A DNA stretch of 64,000 nucleotides from Spirodela intermedia. Taxonomy: Eukaryota > Streptophyta > Magnoliopsida > Alismatales > Araceae. Position 1 is the first letter of the stretch, and every line of letters begins with the position of its first letter. The stretch spans positions 4,528,221 to 4,592,220 of the forward strand of contig LR746270.1 of assembly GCA_902729315.2 (NCBI GenBank), read 5' to 3'. This document shows, one piece after another, positions 33,925-49,463 of the stretch. The notes beneath the pieces are model-generated. The model searched no databases. It was not told the origin of the DNA and worked only from the letters and a program-made list of their open reading frames with translations. Position numbers and translations under genes: made by a program.

Positions 33925-35290
33925 TTGACATTTAATACAAAGAGGGCTGTCATAATAAGATTGTAGATGCTCTAAGTGCCCGAGCCTTAAAGATTAGGTG
34001 ATCTTCTTAGTCTCTATCTTTGAGTGACTAGATATGGATGTGACAATATAAAGGGTAACTAACGACCCACAACTCATAACAATCTATAATACATTTTTGG
34101 ATGACCTCTTATTGTACAAGAGAAGACTAGTATTACTGAGGTCGTCATTCTTCATTACAAAATTTACAGTAGAATTTTATCATATAACATTAGAGGACAT
34201 GTTGGGCTCCTAAAGATATTTAAAGATGTCTCAACAATTTTTTCAGATAGAGATGAAGAAAGCTATTGAGGCACATGTTAACTCATACTTTATTTACTTA
34301 CACTCTGCACTTTCTCTTACATAATTACCACAATCATTATTGATTCTAAATCAGATAAAAGAAGATATATTTATATATTTTATAGAATGATTATTCAAGT
34401 TCATAAAATATGACATAATTATGGTGATCATAGATCAACTTAGTAAATATAACCACCATATATAATTGTATCATCTGTTCTTCGCTAAGGATGTGATGGT
34501 CAACTTTGCATAAGAGCTTGCGCATGTGCACATGTTTTTTTATCTATTATTTTCGATTAAAAGATTGTCTTCACCAATTCATTTTAGAATGATTTTCACT
34601 CACTACGAGCGACGTCATTGAAGAAAGTTTTGCTTATCACCTGAAGAGAGACATCAAATGGAGGTAGTCAACCACATCCTAAAATGTTATCTATACTATT
34701 TTACAGATGATAAGCCCAAATGATGGAACAAGTGAGTGCATTGAGCATAATTAAGCTACATCATCACATATCTATCAAGATGTGTGTATTATATGTGATA
34801 TATAGTTGGGACCCCCCACCATTATCTATTATGGATCTCTACTTTTGCCTTGCAATGAGTTGGATAATATACTAGTAGAATAAAATCATATTATTGATCT
34901 TCTCTAAGGTCACTTGGCATGGACACAAGCATATATGAAGCTTCAAGTAAATAAATACTAGAGTGATGTATAGTTTGAGGTAGGTGAGACAATCTATTTA
35001 AAATTTAGGTCATATTGGATATAGACTTTAATGCAATGGCCGAATAAAAAACCTAGGCCCAAATATTTTAGTTTTTATACAATCCTTCAAAAGGTAAGGC
35101 ATGTAGAGTATAAGATCGCATTGTCAACACATGCCAATATCTATATAATTTTTTATGTGTCACAACTAAGGCGAGTCTTAGGACCAAATGTGTCACCTCA
35201 ATTACTTTCAAAAATTATATTTGAGAGGGAGTGGATGCTCAAGTCGTAGCACATACTCACCTCCAAATCGTCTCCAACAGATCTACTCAT
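33925..35290 (+). mobile_element. Degenerate Ty3/gypsy integrase region
   Basis: It begins with a VDALSARAL-like block, the usual junction of RNase H and integrase, near 33965. It then passes through decayed integrase sequence and ends near 35120-35240 with a VEYKIALSTHANIYIIFYVS-type segment that corresponds to the C-terminal HPVFHVSQL block of gypsy integrases. The frame is broken throughout. Confidence 0.6.
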
Positions 35291-35365
35291 CCTTGTCAAG
35301 TGAAAGGGCCTAACCCTACTTAGACTTCTTTGAACTTAAGAAGATTAGTTCTACTAATTATTTAT

Positions 35366-35965
35366 GAGTTTTTATTTGTGGAAAATTTAAACAGATCTTA
35401 TGGAGCTAAAGGAAATAAATTTTACAGCTAAATGGCTGAAAAACGATGCCCAATGGAGAACCTATGGATTTAGGTACATTTTCAAAGGTTAATGGGCCTA
35501 GAATGGCCAGGCCCAAGGTCTACACATTTAGAGCAACTTTGGACAAAAGTACCACAACACTTTGGGCATCATAATCAAGAGTAAAAGGGCACCACCTAAA
35601 TCTATTATGCATTGATTCTCCCCTTGATAATGAAATTAAGTTTCTAGCATTTAGTGCTATATCCAAAACAAATTCACTCACTTTATCAATAAATCTGTTT
35701 TTTCTTAATTTCTCACCCCTAGATGTTAGGATCTCTTTAGATCTAGATTCTCTTTTCTCCCTATTTCAAACTCTCAATTAGGATTCAGCTCATCCTCATC
35801 TTAGATCTTAAAATCAATTTAGAATCCTACTCTAAAACCTAATTCTTAAGGAGATGACTCTAGCTCATCACATTCTACCTAAATATATCAAGAGTTTGGC
35901 TTATAAATGTGTTTTATTGAGTTCTACTTAAGACCTACAACACCTTAAGTTTAGGAAACATCACC
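35366..35965 (+). repeat. LTR-like repeat, copy 2
   Basis: This is collinear with 32565-33790 but compact. Where copy 1 has the minisatellite, copy 2 has what looks like a single unit (AAGGTCTACACATTTAGAGC near 35515). Confidence 0.5.
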
Positions 35966-36063
35966 TAATTAAGTTTGAAATCATGTGGGAGCCAACAAGA
36001 GCTCTCAAGACATATTTTCTGAAATTTCAGCTTAAGGGCAAGTTGGTTGTCAAAGGGAGAGTA

Positions 36064-36545
36064 TTGATGAAGAACCTACTACACATAGTTGGAGGCCCAA
36101 GAAGTCCTTTCAGCCTAATTCAGCATGACCTAACCCCTATATAAGAGATAGGAGGGGAAGTTTGAGAGAGGGGACATTTTCGAATGAAGGTACATTGAGG
36201 AAAATATCTCTCCCTCTCTCGTCTCCCTCTTCTCTCTTTAGATCTTGACTCTTCTTCTATTGCTAGGTACTTGTATGGCAGCATGTCTCTCTCATGTCTT
36301 TAGGTGGAACCTCTCTCCTTCTTCTCTTTTCCTTCCCCTTTTCTTTTCTCCTGATTCTTCTTCCATAGCTTCCGATCACTAGTATGTAGATGCAATTATT
36401 AATGATCTAATGAATTATAAAATAACTCATTCATGAATAATTCATAAATAAATTTTCCATTAGATGTGTCAAAACTAATGACATCTATATAAACTACTAT
36501 AAGTTTCTTTTTTGGATCTTGCTTATTGTACCATTGTTGAGTGAA
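36064..36545 (+). repeat. Possible LTR (second family)
   Basis: A purine tract, AAAGGGAGAG, is followed by TATTGATGAAGAACC, a common junction of purine tract and 3' LTR in plant LTR elements. A TATA-like CCTATATAAGAGATAGG lies about 80 bp further on, and the interval ends near GAGTGAACA. No partner copy was found in the window. Confidence 0.35.
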
Positions 36546-38253
36546 CATAAATAAGAAGAGCTAACCTACCCCATCTCAAAATAATAATAGATCACATAAA
36601 AATTACATAAAAATAATATAGTTTCATCACATAAAAATTATATTACATAATAATATAGTACATGAGAAAAAATATTACATATTTCATTGTGTTTGTTGTT
36701 AATTAAATTATTTAGAAGTTTAGCATGAAGAGATAGTTGTAATCAAATATACAACTTTTAGAATGTTTTGGTTTGGTGAGTCATATGTCTACTTCTCGAG
36801 GGATACTTCTTTGGGTTCTACTAACTACTACCCATGATTTTTTGGGATCAGCAACCCCTTTCTTGAATCTAGGATATCCCATTAGAGTTCATGGCTCTTG
36901 CATCCCTTCACACACAATACAAGCACACCACATAGCGAAACACTAGTTGAGACACTAGTGAATAGTTAGATACCATTGCCTTCGTCAACTTGTAGAGGCA
37001 TGGGTTTTGAATAATCACTAGTTGAGACACATGTACAAGAGTATTGAATTTTGGTTGAATCTAAGTTGGAGATGGATGAGAAAGAGGTAAAGATTCTCAT
37101 GTGCCATTTCATTTGATTTTTAACTTCATGATTTTTTTTAATTTTTATTTTGCATGTTCTAATTTTGGGTGATAAGTCATCTTTTGTCACTAGGCATTTT
37201 GGTCTAAGCCATCTTGTTTAATGGCTTGATGAAGTTGGACCACTTTCCTTCTTGGGCCTTAACACCTAGTTGTGATTTGGGTCATAATGTAATTTGGGAC
37301 TTCAACAATTCTTTCATCTTAGGACTGCATGGATTATTGGAGCGGCACGACGCCCGCGCCGGCACGGTGTCTGCGTACGGCATGGCGCCCGTGCACGGCA
37401 CGCGTGGGAGTTCATTGCTTATCAAGCTACCTCAATTTGATTTGAACACAAGCACATGGGATTAATCAAGGTGCATTTTAGTGGGCAAAGAATGAAGACT
37501 AACTTGGGCTAATTTAAAAAAATCAATGAAAGTATATCAATATATTGTAAAAATCATACAAAATTAAAACTTTGATACTTTTTCTATTTTATTCAAGGGT
37601 TGACTTCATTTTATTCCCTGTAATAAGATTTACTTTGTATTCTATTACATGTAAACTAACTAAATTTCCTGCCCATCATCAAAAGTAGTTTAATTCATTA
37701 ACCCTAACACAAGCTTATAAAACTTCATACTTTAGAATACATAAAACATATTGCAGAACAATAAATGTTATTGAGACTAAAATGTTAGGATTTGATAATC
37801 AAAACTCAACCTAGGAGGTTAGTGAAGCTCTAATAAGATAAACCTGTCAGTCCGTACTTCCAAGGGCAGCTGATGCATCGAGAACCGCTCCTTGTGTACC
37901 ATGCTATCTTTGGAATATGATTCAGCCAGAACTCAGTCAAGGACAAACTTGTTGAAGATATTCAACCCCCATTTAAGCTTGAATTGCCTCCGAGTCAATG
38001 ATGCCATGCATCCGTACCCAAATTCATTATGTTGACTTTCGGCCTCTCTCAGAACTGTGCGGTGATGTACCCACCATATTTAGAAATTTCTGTTATATTT
38101 TTTGCGAGTGTGCAGTTTTTTTTTATTATGGGCTGGTTGAGAAGATCCTTCAGGGTTCTGAGAAACCACTACTTCCAGATCGAATGTTCTTTTACAATAC
38201 AGCAGTTCTATGTTTACACGCGTTGACTTTGTTATCCCCGCTGGCCTGGTGCA
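36546..38253. other. Intergenic, AT-rich, with a GC-rich patch
   Basis: No gene was recognised. A sharply GC-rich segment (37341-37408) with repeated GGCACG and GCGCCCG words interrupts AT-rich sequence. The right end (from about 38200) probably belongs to the PAT promoter and leader. Confidence 0.45.
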
Positions 38254-38380
38254 TCTCTCTCTCTCTCTCTCTCTCTCCTCCTCCTACGGAGATCTCTCTA
38301 TCCGGAACCGGCAGGCAGAGACGACCATTCGCTAATTACTAAACGAGAGGGAGAGAGAGGGAGAGAGAGAGAGAGAGAGG
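38254..38380 (+). repeat. Inverted (TC)n / (GA)n pair in the PAT leader
   Basis: A (TC)n tract (38254-38277) and a (GA)n-rich tract (38345-38380) lie about 67 bp apart and are complementary. They could pair in single-stranded DNA or in the transcript. Confidence 0.7.
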
Positions 38381-38787
38381 CATCGCAGGACGAAGGAAAC
38401 TTCTGTCGAACTTCACCGTAGAGTTAGTCATCGATTGATCGAGAGAGAGAGGTAGGATATTGTTTAGAAGATAAAGTAATGATATTTTTAAGAAGAATAA
38501 ATGATTTACTGGTCGGACGTGGTCTTCTTCTCCGCAGGGTCGTACCGACAGAAACTGTCGGGTGGATCCCCCTCCGAGCACGATCGCGATCCATCGAAAA
38601 GCTGGCGGGAGAGATCTGGAAGCGGCTCTTCCCCGCTGGAAGAAGCATCAGTGGCCGGCGTCGGCCGTATCACGGCCCTCTACAGCCACCGGCGCAGTCA
38701 GCAAGGGCACCGGGAGGTAGTTCACTGGACCTTTATAGGCAGGGAGAACCCCTGTCCCAGTCTCCGTCGCCGCTGCCAGCGGCAAGT

Positions 38788-41700
38788 ATGGTGTGCTGCC
38801 GCCGCGTCAACCCCTTTAGGTTCTGCTCTGGCCTCCGATTCCTTGGCTACTCTATGATCCTCCTTGTTGCTGCTGTCGTGGCCCTCTCGTACTACGCCGT
38901 TGTCGTCGTTGCCTGGGGCCCTCACCTTCTACGCGGGGGATCATCGTCTGTTCTGGCGTTCTCTGTCGTTATCATCTTCCACATTTTGGTAATCCTCCAG
39001 AGACATTTATGCTTTCCTGTGCTTGATGTACATTGTCCGGTATTTTCTCTGTGGATTTGATTTTGCTTGTATAATTTAGAGACTACTGATGTTCTTTTAT
39101 AAATAACTAAATGCGCGAATGGTCTCCATGATAGTCAAAACGTTTGGTTTGAACAAGTACAGGCGAAGGATAACAGGTGACTACCAAGAAAGAGTCCCCA
39201 CATTGTGCAGTGCTGTTTTCGTTCTAAACTAATTTGTCACGCTCGAATCTCATGCTCTGTTTCTCAACCTTCCACAGCAATTCAACATGGTGAATGTACC
39301 TGGTTTCTTCTGACTATTTCCCTCTTTGGTGCATCACGCTGTGTCACTGATATTGCTTCGAAAGTTCTCCCACTGTTCACTTTGCGCATTAAATTTTATA
39401 TTTTTGATCAATCATTTGGGCCCTTAGAGGTGTAAAAAAACACATTCATCCGAGTAAAATATTGCTTGAACCTTGCTAGAAGTCTTTCGATTCTTGGACA
39501 AGGACTTATTATTCTTGTGTCACTGATATTGCCTCTCAGTTTCGAATTAGGACCCTTTCTTTGTGAGACCAACGTGAGAGCCGCTTAAATCATATAAATC
39601 CACAGTGGAAAAATAAAATTGAACTACCTTTTTCCATGTATTTTAATAATCGAGGTATATCCTTCCTGCAACTCTAAGATCTTGGAGCGCACACCCTCAC
39701 TGTAGACGAATGAAGACACCGGGAATCAAATCGAAGTATTGAGCTATTGGTCGCCATTGCTGGCCCGCCACCTTGGGGGAGAAATGGAAAAAACAAGAAG
39801 ACGTAGTACGAGAACAATATAAAGGATTTTGAAACCTGCATGGAAGTGCCATAAGGTTGGCCCATGTTTGGTATGGCATGATCAATTTTCGGTTCAAGTA
39901 CCATGCAATTTCATGTTTAAGTTTTGATGCACGCATTCCCCTGGTTATTAACCATGAATAAGCACATTGATTAATTGGTTTGTTTAATGATGACATTTTT
40001 TACCTGCAGCTTGTACTGTTGATATGGAGTTATGTAATGGTTGTCATCAAAGACCCAGGGTCAGTTCCTGAAAATTGGAGGCCTATTCTAGACGAGGAAA
40101 ATGTGGAGGTGGGCACCTCTGGTACTCTATCAGATATTATTGCTCCTGAACTTAGGGCTTCCTCCTGGTCTCCGTCAGGAAGAAGACCTGATATCAGCTA
40201 TTGCAGTCGCTGTCAAAATAACAAACCGCCACGCTGCCACCATTGTTCTGTCTGTGAGGATACTTATTTTGAGTATGAGATGATTTATTTTAGTGACCGT
40301 TATTTAATGCAATCATCTCTCAATTCATTTTTCCTGGAAAATAACTGCGTCTCTTCCGTGCAAAGTATTCGCATGTTGAAAAGCTCATCTTTGTTTTTTG
40401 GGTTCTCATAACTTTCAGCAGAGATTCATGGAAAGTGAAAATTCCATAAAGAGATGTTGTTTATCCCTAAATGGAAGCTACGGAAATGATTGTGTTAGAA
40501 TTTATTGAAACTTTTCATTTATTAAAGTATGCTTAGTTTATAGGTCAATATTAGAAAGTTTTGGGAAATTTGTGCATAAAAATTTCAGTGCAGGGATGAA
40601 TTCTTGTAATGAACTCTTAGGTTAGCAAGTATTTGGTGAAATGAAATATACAGTACGCTCACGTGCTGTCATAATGCAAGAAAAATGCTTCTGAGAAGAG
40701 GTAGATGGCATCATTAGTTAGTCCAAGAAAAAAGGATGAAAGTGATCCAAAGGGATAAAAGAAAGCACAAAATTGTTCACTTTATAAATTCGGTTTAATA
40801 ATTCCAATCCTTGATTCGAACAGAGACAAAATTAAGAACCCATCAAAAGAAAATTTTGTCTTGTTCCTATACAAGCCTTCTCCATCCCACTTATCCAAGA
40901 AATGAAAACAGTGGGGAAACTACCCGACTTCTTTCCCGAAATGGTGAAAATTCCTTTGAAGAAAAAAATATATCCCTGCCAAATGATCTTTTTGCGTCCA
41001 TTATGCATCTCTAACCTGATATGCATGCCACGAATATTTACAACCTTACCAAGTTTAGCAGCTGAAAATGTACTACCTTATAATTTGTTGGGTTATTTTG
41101 GTGTCATTTTCGCCCCTCAATGCAGATGTTACATCAAAATTGTATATTTATCCCCGAAGTAACAGGGTTTGACTAGTGCAGCTTGAATTTTTCCGTGCAT
41201 TAGAACAGTAGTAGTCGTCCTCACAATATATAAATTGCATAGGCTATAGCTCGTGTCTTAGCCCCCTCGTATCAAATATCTCTGTCAGCCACCGACCTTC
41301 TTGAACCCTCCCATTTTCTTTCGTATTTCCACTCTCTGTATTTGGTATGCTTGTGATCCTGGTGGTGGGGTGTTGGCTGGCGATGGAATTCATGTTCTTC
41401 ACTCGGTTATGGATGCAAATTTCATTGCTTCTCAGGCATCAACAACTGCGATGTCTACAGAAGCACAGACATTGTTTCTTCTGCCAACTCTCCTTGCTTC
41501 CCTCTCCATCCACTCCACTCTCTTCCCTTTACTTAGGCCCAAAGTAATTCTGGTTAAAATGATCGGTGTGTGAGATTTTTTTGAAAATATCGATTTGATT
41601 TGTCTGCATATTCACCAAATGAAATGTTCAACTTAATTCCTTTTCGAATAAATATATGCATAAGTTTACCTTGTCTAGGCATAAATTGCCATGATTTTCT

Positions 41701-43332
41701 TTCCCGGAGGATGGCATGATGTACTTAACATCCAATGCCTTGTGCCTGTAGGTCAAAGATGTGTCCTAAAGATGGATCATCATTGTGTATGGGTGGTCAA
41801 CTGTGTTGGTGCCCGCAACTACAAGTTCTTCCTTCTTTTTCTGGTACATCCAAACACTCTTCTCCTCAATTATTTCGGACCCAGTTGGTTTAGAAGATAC
41901 TATTTATGGCTGCATTTCTCACTTTAATATCAATGTTTTCTTTGGAACCTCAACGAAATCTTGTGCTGCACTGGTCACCCTCTTCTCTCGTATTCAACAG
42001 GCGTGATTTGCATGCAATTCCTTCAACAGATGGGAGAATTTCCCTCTTGACTTTATCAGCGGTGAATTCTTTTATGACCATTTATGGAAACCCAAGTTGA
42101 AATCCTCCAGCCTTCATAATTAGTGCTCTTATCTAGGCCCATGTGAAGCATAAACAGTGGAAGAAGAGCAGATATCTCTGAAGTCAGACTTGGTAGTATC
42201 AGGATAATATTCATTGCTGAAAAACGTGGTACCTAAGTGGGTAGACTTTATTTGGTGGTATCTCAGTGTTGACTTTTTCCTTTTTGCCAATTTTGGGAGA
42301 TGGTAAGCCTTTTTTTTTTCCCCCTCGCAACTAATGTTGAATATCAGTCGAGCAAAGGGAGGAAGCTCAGATCCAGGGAAGGTAGATAGTCAGAATGAGA
42401 ATCTCTAGGCCGTCTACCCTGAATCCAACGATTAAAACTGAAACATTCACAAGGGTTTGGAAGCTCCAATTCAGCAGAAATCTTACTGCCAGGCAGAAGG
42501 GTTGAAGACTTCGTGAGGAACATAAATGGGCTTCTTTCTAAAATCGATCGTTCTCATGGAAGGTGGCCGGTAAAAAAAAAATCCCAATTCTGAGGGAATC
42601 TTGGAACACTTCAGATCACCGTTGTCGAGGGCGTGCTTTCCGCTGTGACATGCTTCTTCTCCCTGTGTTAACCAGGTGTATACCTTCCTTGAGACCTGCG
42701 TGGACACCATTGTGCTGCTTCCGCGATTCATCAGATTCTTTCAAGACGCCAAGATCCACTCCATTTCCCCTGGCAACCTCGCCGTCGTCTTCCTAGCCTT
42801 CGGTAATCCCCACCCCCTCCCCCCCCTCCTTCCTCATCACCGTCCTGTTCGATGGACTTACTTCTCGCGCTGTCCCCCTCCCGCAGTACTCAACTTAGCT
42901 TTTGCTCTGAGCCTCCTCTGCTTCCTCATCATGCACACGTCGCTCCTCCTGAGCAACACCACGACGATAGAGGTAACAACGCCGGCCATTCGACCGGATC
43001 TATCCATTTTCGTCTGATGTCGCCGCTTAACTCGACGTGTGACTCCAGTGATCTGCGCACAGGTCTACGAGAAGAGGCAGCTTCCCCGGTGGAAGTACGA
43101 TCTAGGGAAGAAGAAGAACTTCGAGCAGGTGCGCCACCTCTTCCACCAAAACGGCATAGCTCGTTCATTCCAGCCGAGTAACCAAATCGCTCATCTTCCT
43201 CCATTTCAGGTCTTCGGCACCCACAGAGCCCTCTGGTTCCTCCCGCTGTATTCGCCCGAGGATCTGCAGAGCATTCCCTTCCTCCAGGGTCTCGACTTCC
43301 CGACGCGCCCCGACGAAGACGACGACGGTTAA
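38788..43332 (+). CDS. DHHC-type protein S-acyltransferase (palmitoyltransferase)
   Basis: PATs attach palmitate to cysteines of membrane-associated proteins. Exons 38788-38988, 40010-40253, 41752-41843, 42676-42802, 42887-42972, 43063-43128 and 43210-43332 join in frame to 312 residues. Two membrane spans lie near residues 18-36 and 50-78. The Cys-rich domain follows ([16 protein letters not shown], then [12 protein letters not shown] with catalytic Cys160), and then two more spans. The TTxE motif appears as TTTIE and the PaCCT-like tail contains NFEQVFG. The length fits the Arabidopsis PAT12-16 group. A probable 5' UTR intron (38452-38537, GTAGGA...CCGCAG) explains why I reject in-frame upstream codons and start at MVCCRR. 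Intron 2 (40254-41751) is longest and shows nothing recognisable. Confidence 0.92.
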
Positions 43333-44132
43333 CACCCGCTTTTCCTTATCGGGCCACGGTCTTTAATTACGGGCTGTTGGGCCGGAGATCCGAATCGTGT
43401 TTATCGTTTCAGAATTTCCACGTGGCATTAGAAACAGGAAAAGCCAATAAATAATAGGGAGATGTTCACTTGCGTGACGTCAGATCTCTTTTAGTGGCCG
43501 CCGCCGAAAAGGAAAGTTCCATGAAAACTGCATCACACCCTCATCATGGAGGTCCGGATAAACTCTCCTCTCTCTGTCTCTGTATATATATATATATTTA
43601 TCGACGGACATCTGAAAACGCGGAGTCCACAGGGTGATCGGCTTGTTCTGTCTTTGTACATGTGGAGGCTAGGATTCTCATCTGTCCTACGTGAATCAGT
43701 CAGTCGTCTTATTCCTCCGCTGACGTTGTGTGCTTCCTAGCCGTGGTATGATTTATGCGCTAGAAACGTTGCTCTGCAGCAGAAGCATTCACCGGAGAAG
43801 AAGAACCGGCGAACCTCGAGGCAGGTGTTTCAATGCAGGGGATGCGCCACTGGTAGGCCGGGAATGATTAGCGCTTCGCTGCCTGACTTCTGCCGGCGGG
43901 GATTGTCCGGTCCTTCTCAGCTCTCGCATTGTCTGACCGATCTCGTCCGTTGTCTGCAGAGAGGTGCGGGGAAGATCGGGAGGTAGGGATCGGCAGCCGC
44001 TGAAGTAGTGAACGAGAAGAGCGTTGGAGTCTCCCCGTTACTCGAATTGCTCTCGAAGCCCATCATCAACACCGACCTCTCTTCTTGTCCCCGATAGGAG
44101 ATCTATTTTTCCCGAGCGCTGAGAGGCGGAAG
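43333..44132. other. Intergenic region and CIPK leader
   Basis: It contains PAT 3' sequence, a CACGTG G-box near 43420, a (TA)n microsatellite at 43582-43598, and a GC-richer stretch from about 43740 that probably includes the CIPK leader. No other gene was seen. Confidence 0.45.
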
Positions 44133-48682
<4,550 letters not shown>

Positions 48683-49463
48683 TCGAGAAACCTTTGCCAT
48701 TTATGCCATTTTTTTCTGATTTACCCCTATCTTTTTGAGACAACGCAATCTTACCCTTGGGGTTTATTTTATTTATTTTATTAGCAGGTCTTGACAAAGC
48801 CTCTGGGGAACCGTGGGGGCAGGGGAGGACTCGGCTGCGGGTCGGGATCGGATCGGCCAAATCGGACGGATGATTCGATCAGGAACCGGGTTCTTCGAGT
48901 CAGAACGCGCGATGGCGATCCCGATTCGAGACGGCCGACCTCGATCGGAATCGGTTCATCCTCTGTAACGGCCTCTGTAGGAATATTCATCTGGGGTGTT
49001 AGAATATTCGGTCGGATGAAGCAAGTAGATAATCTCCATTTTCACGTCGCTGACGGGCCTCTTCAAATTACCGGCCCGATAGCCAGGCTCATGTCTAGAC
49101 TGGCCCATTAGCCTTGGCCCATTAATCGTGCGTGGCGCATCATCGGAAAATGTACACGTGTATGGTCCAGATTCATCTGAGCGCACTGGAATTGGCCGGA
49201 GGGCGAAGTAATCTGACACGTCCGGTCGGACGTTTAGGTCGAATCTGCGCTGGGTTAACCAAGTGGATCCGAGTCGAATCCGAGTCTGGCCCTGGGCTCG
49301 GTTAGATAGACCTTGCCGGCGCGTTGCCTCAGTGACGGGAGCACGGTCGCCCTTGCCTCCGGCGATCGAGCTGCGGCTGATCCCGGCGAGGAGAAGAAGA
49401 GGGGATTTGCAGGAGTAGAGGAGAGGAGAGAAGAGAAAAGGAGAGGAGAGGAGAGGAGAGCCG
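48683..49463 (+). promoter_or_regulatory. CIPK 3' end and promoter of the 73-residue protein gene
   Basis: After the CIPK 3' UTR, a GC-rich region contains clustered GGCCCA/TGGGCC words at about 49050-49130 (for example CTGGCCCATTAGCC and TTGGCCCATTAATC). An almost pure purine tract at 49388-49460 ends three bases before the ATG at 49464 and is probably the leader. Confidence 0.45.
49388..49460 (+). repeat. Polypurine (GGAGA)n-type leader tract
   Basis: The tract is nearly all A and G, with repeated GAGGA/GGAGA units, directly before the start codon. Confidence 0.8.

Noticed and set aside
38479-38787. Upstream in-frame start for the PAT protein
   Set aside because: The frame crosses a probable 5' UTR intron (38452-38537) and encodes no family-like residues before MVCCRR.
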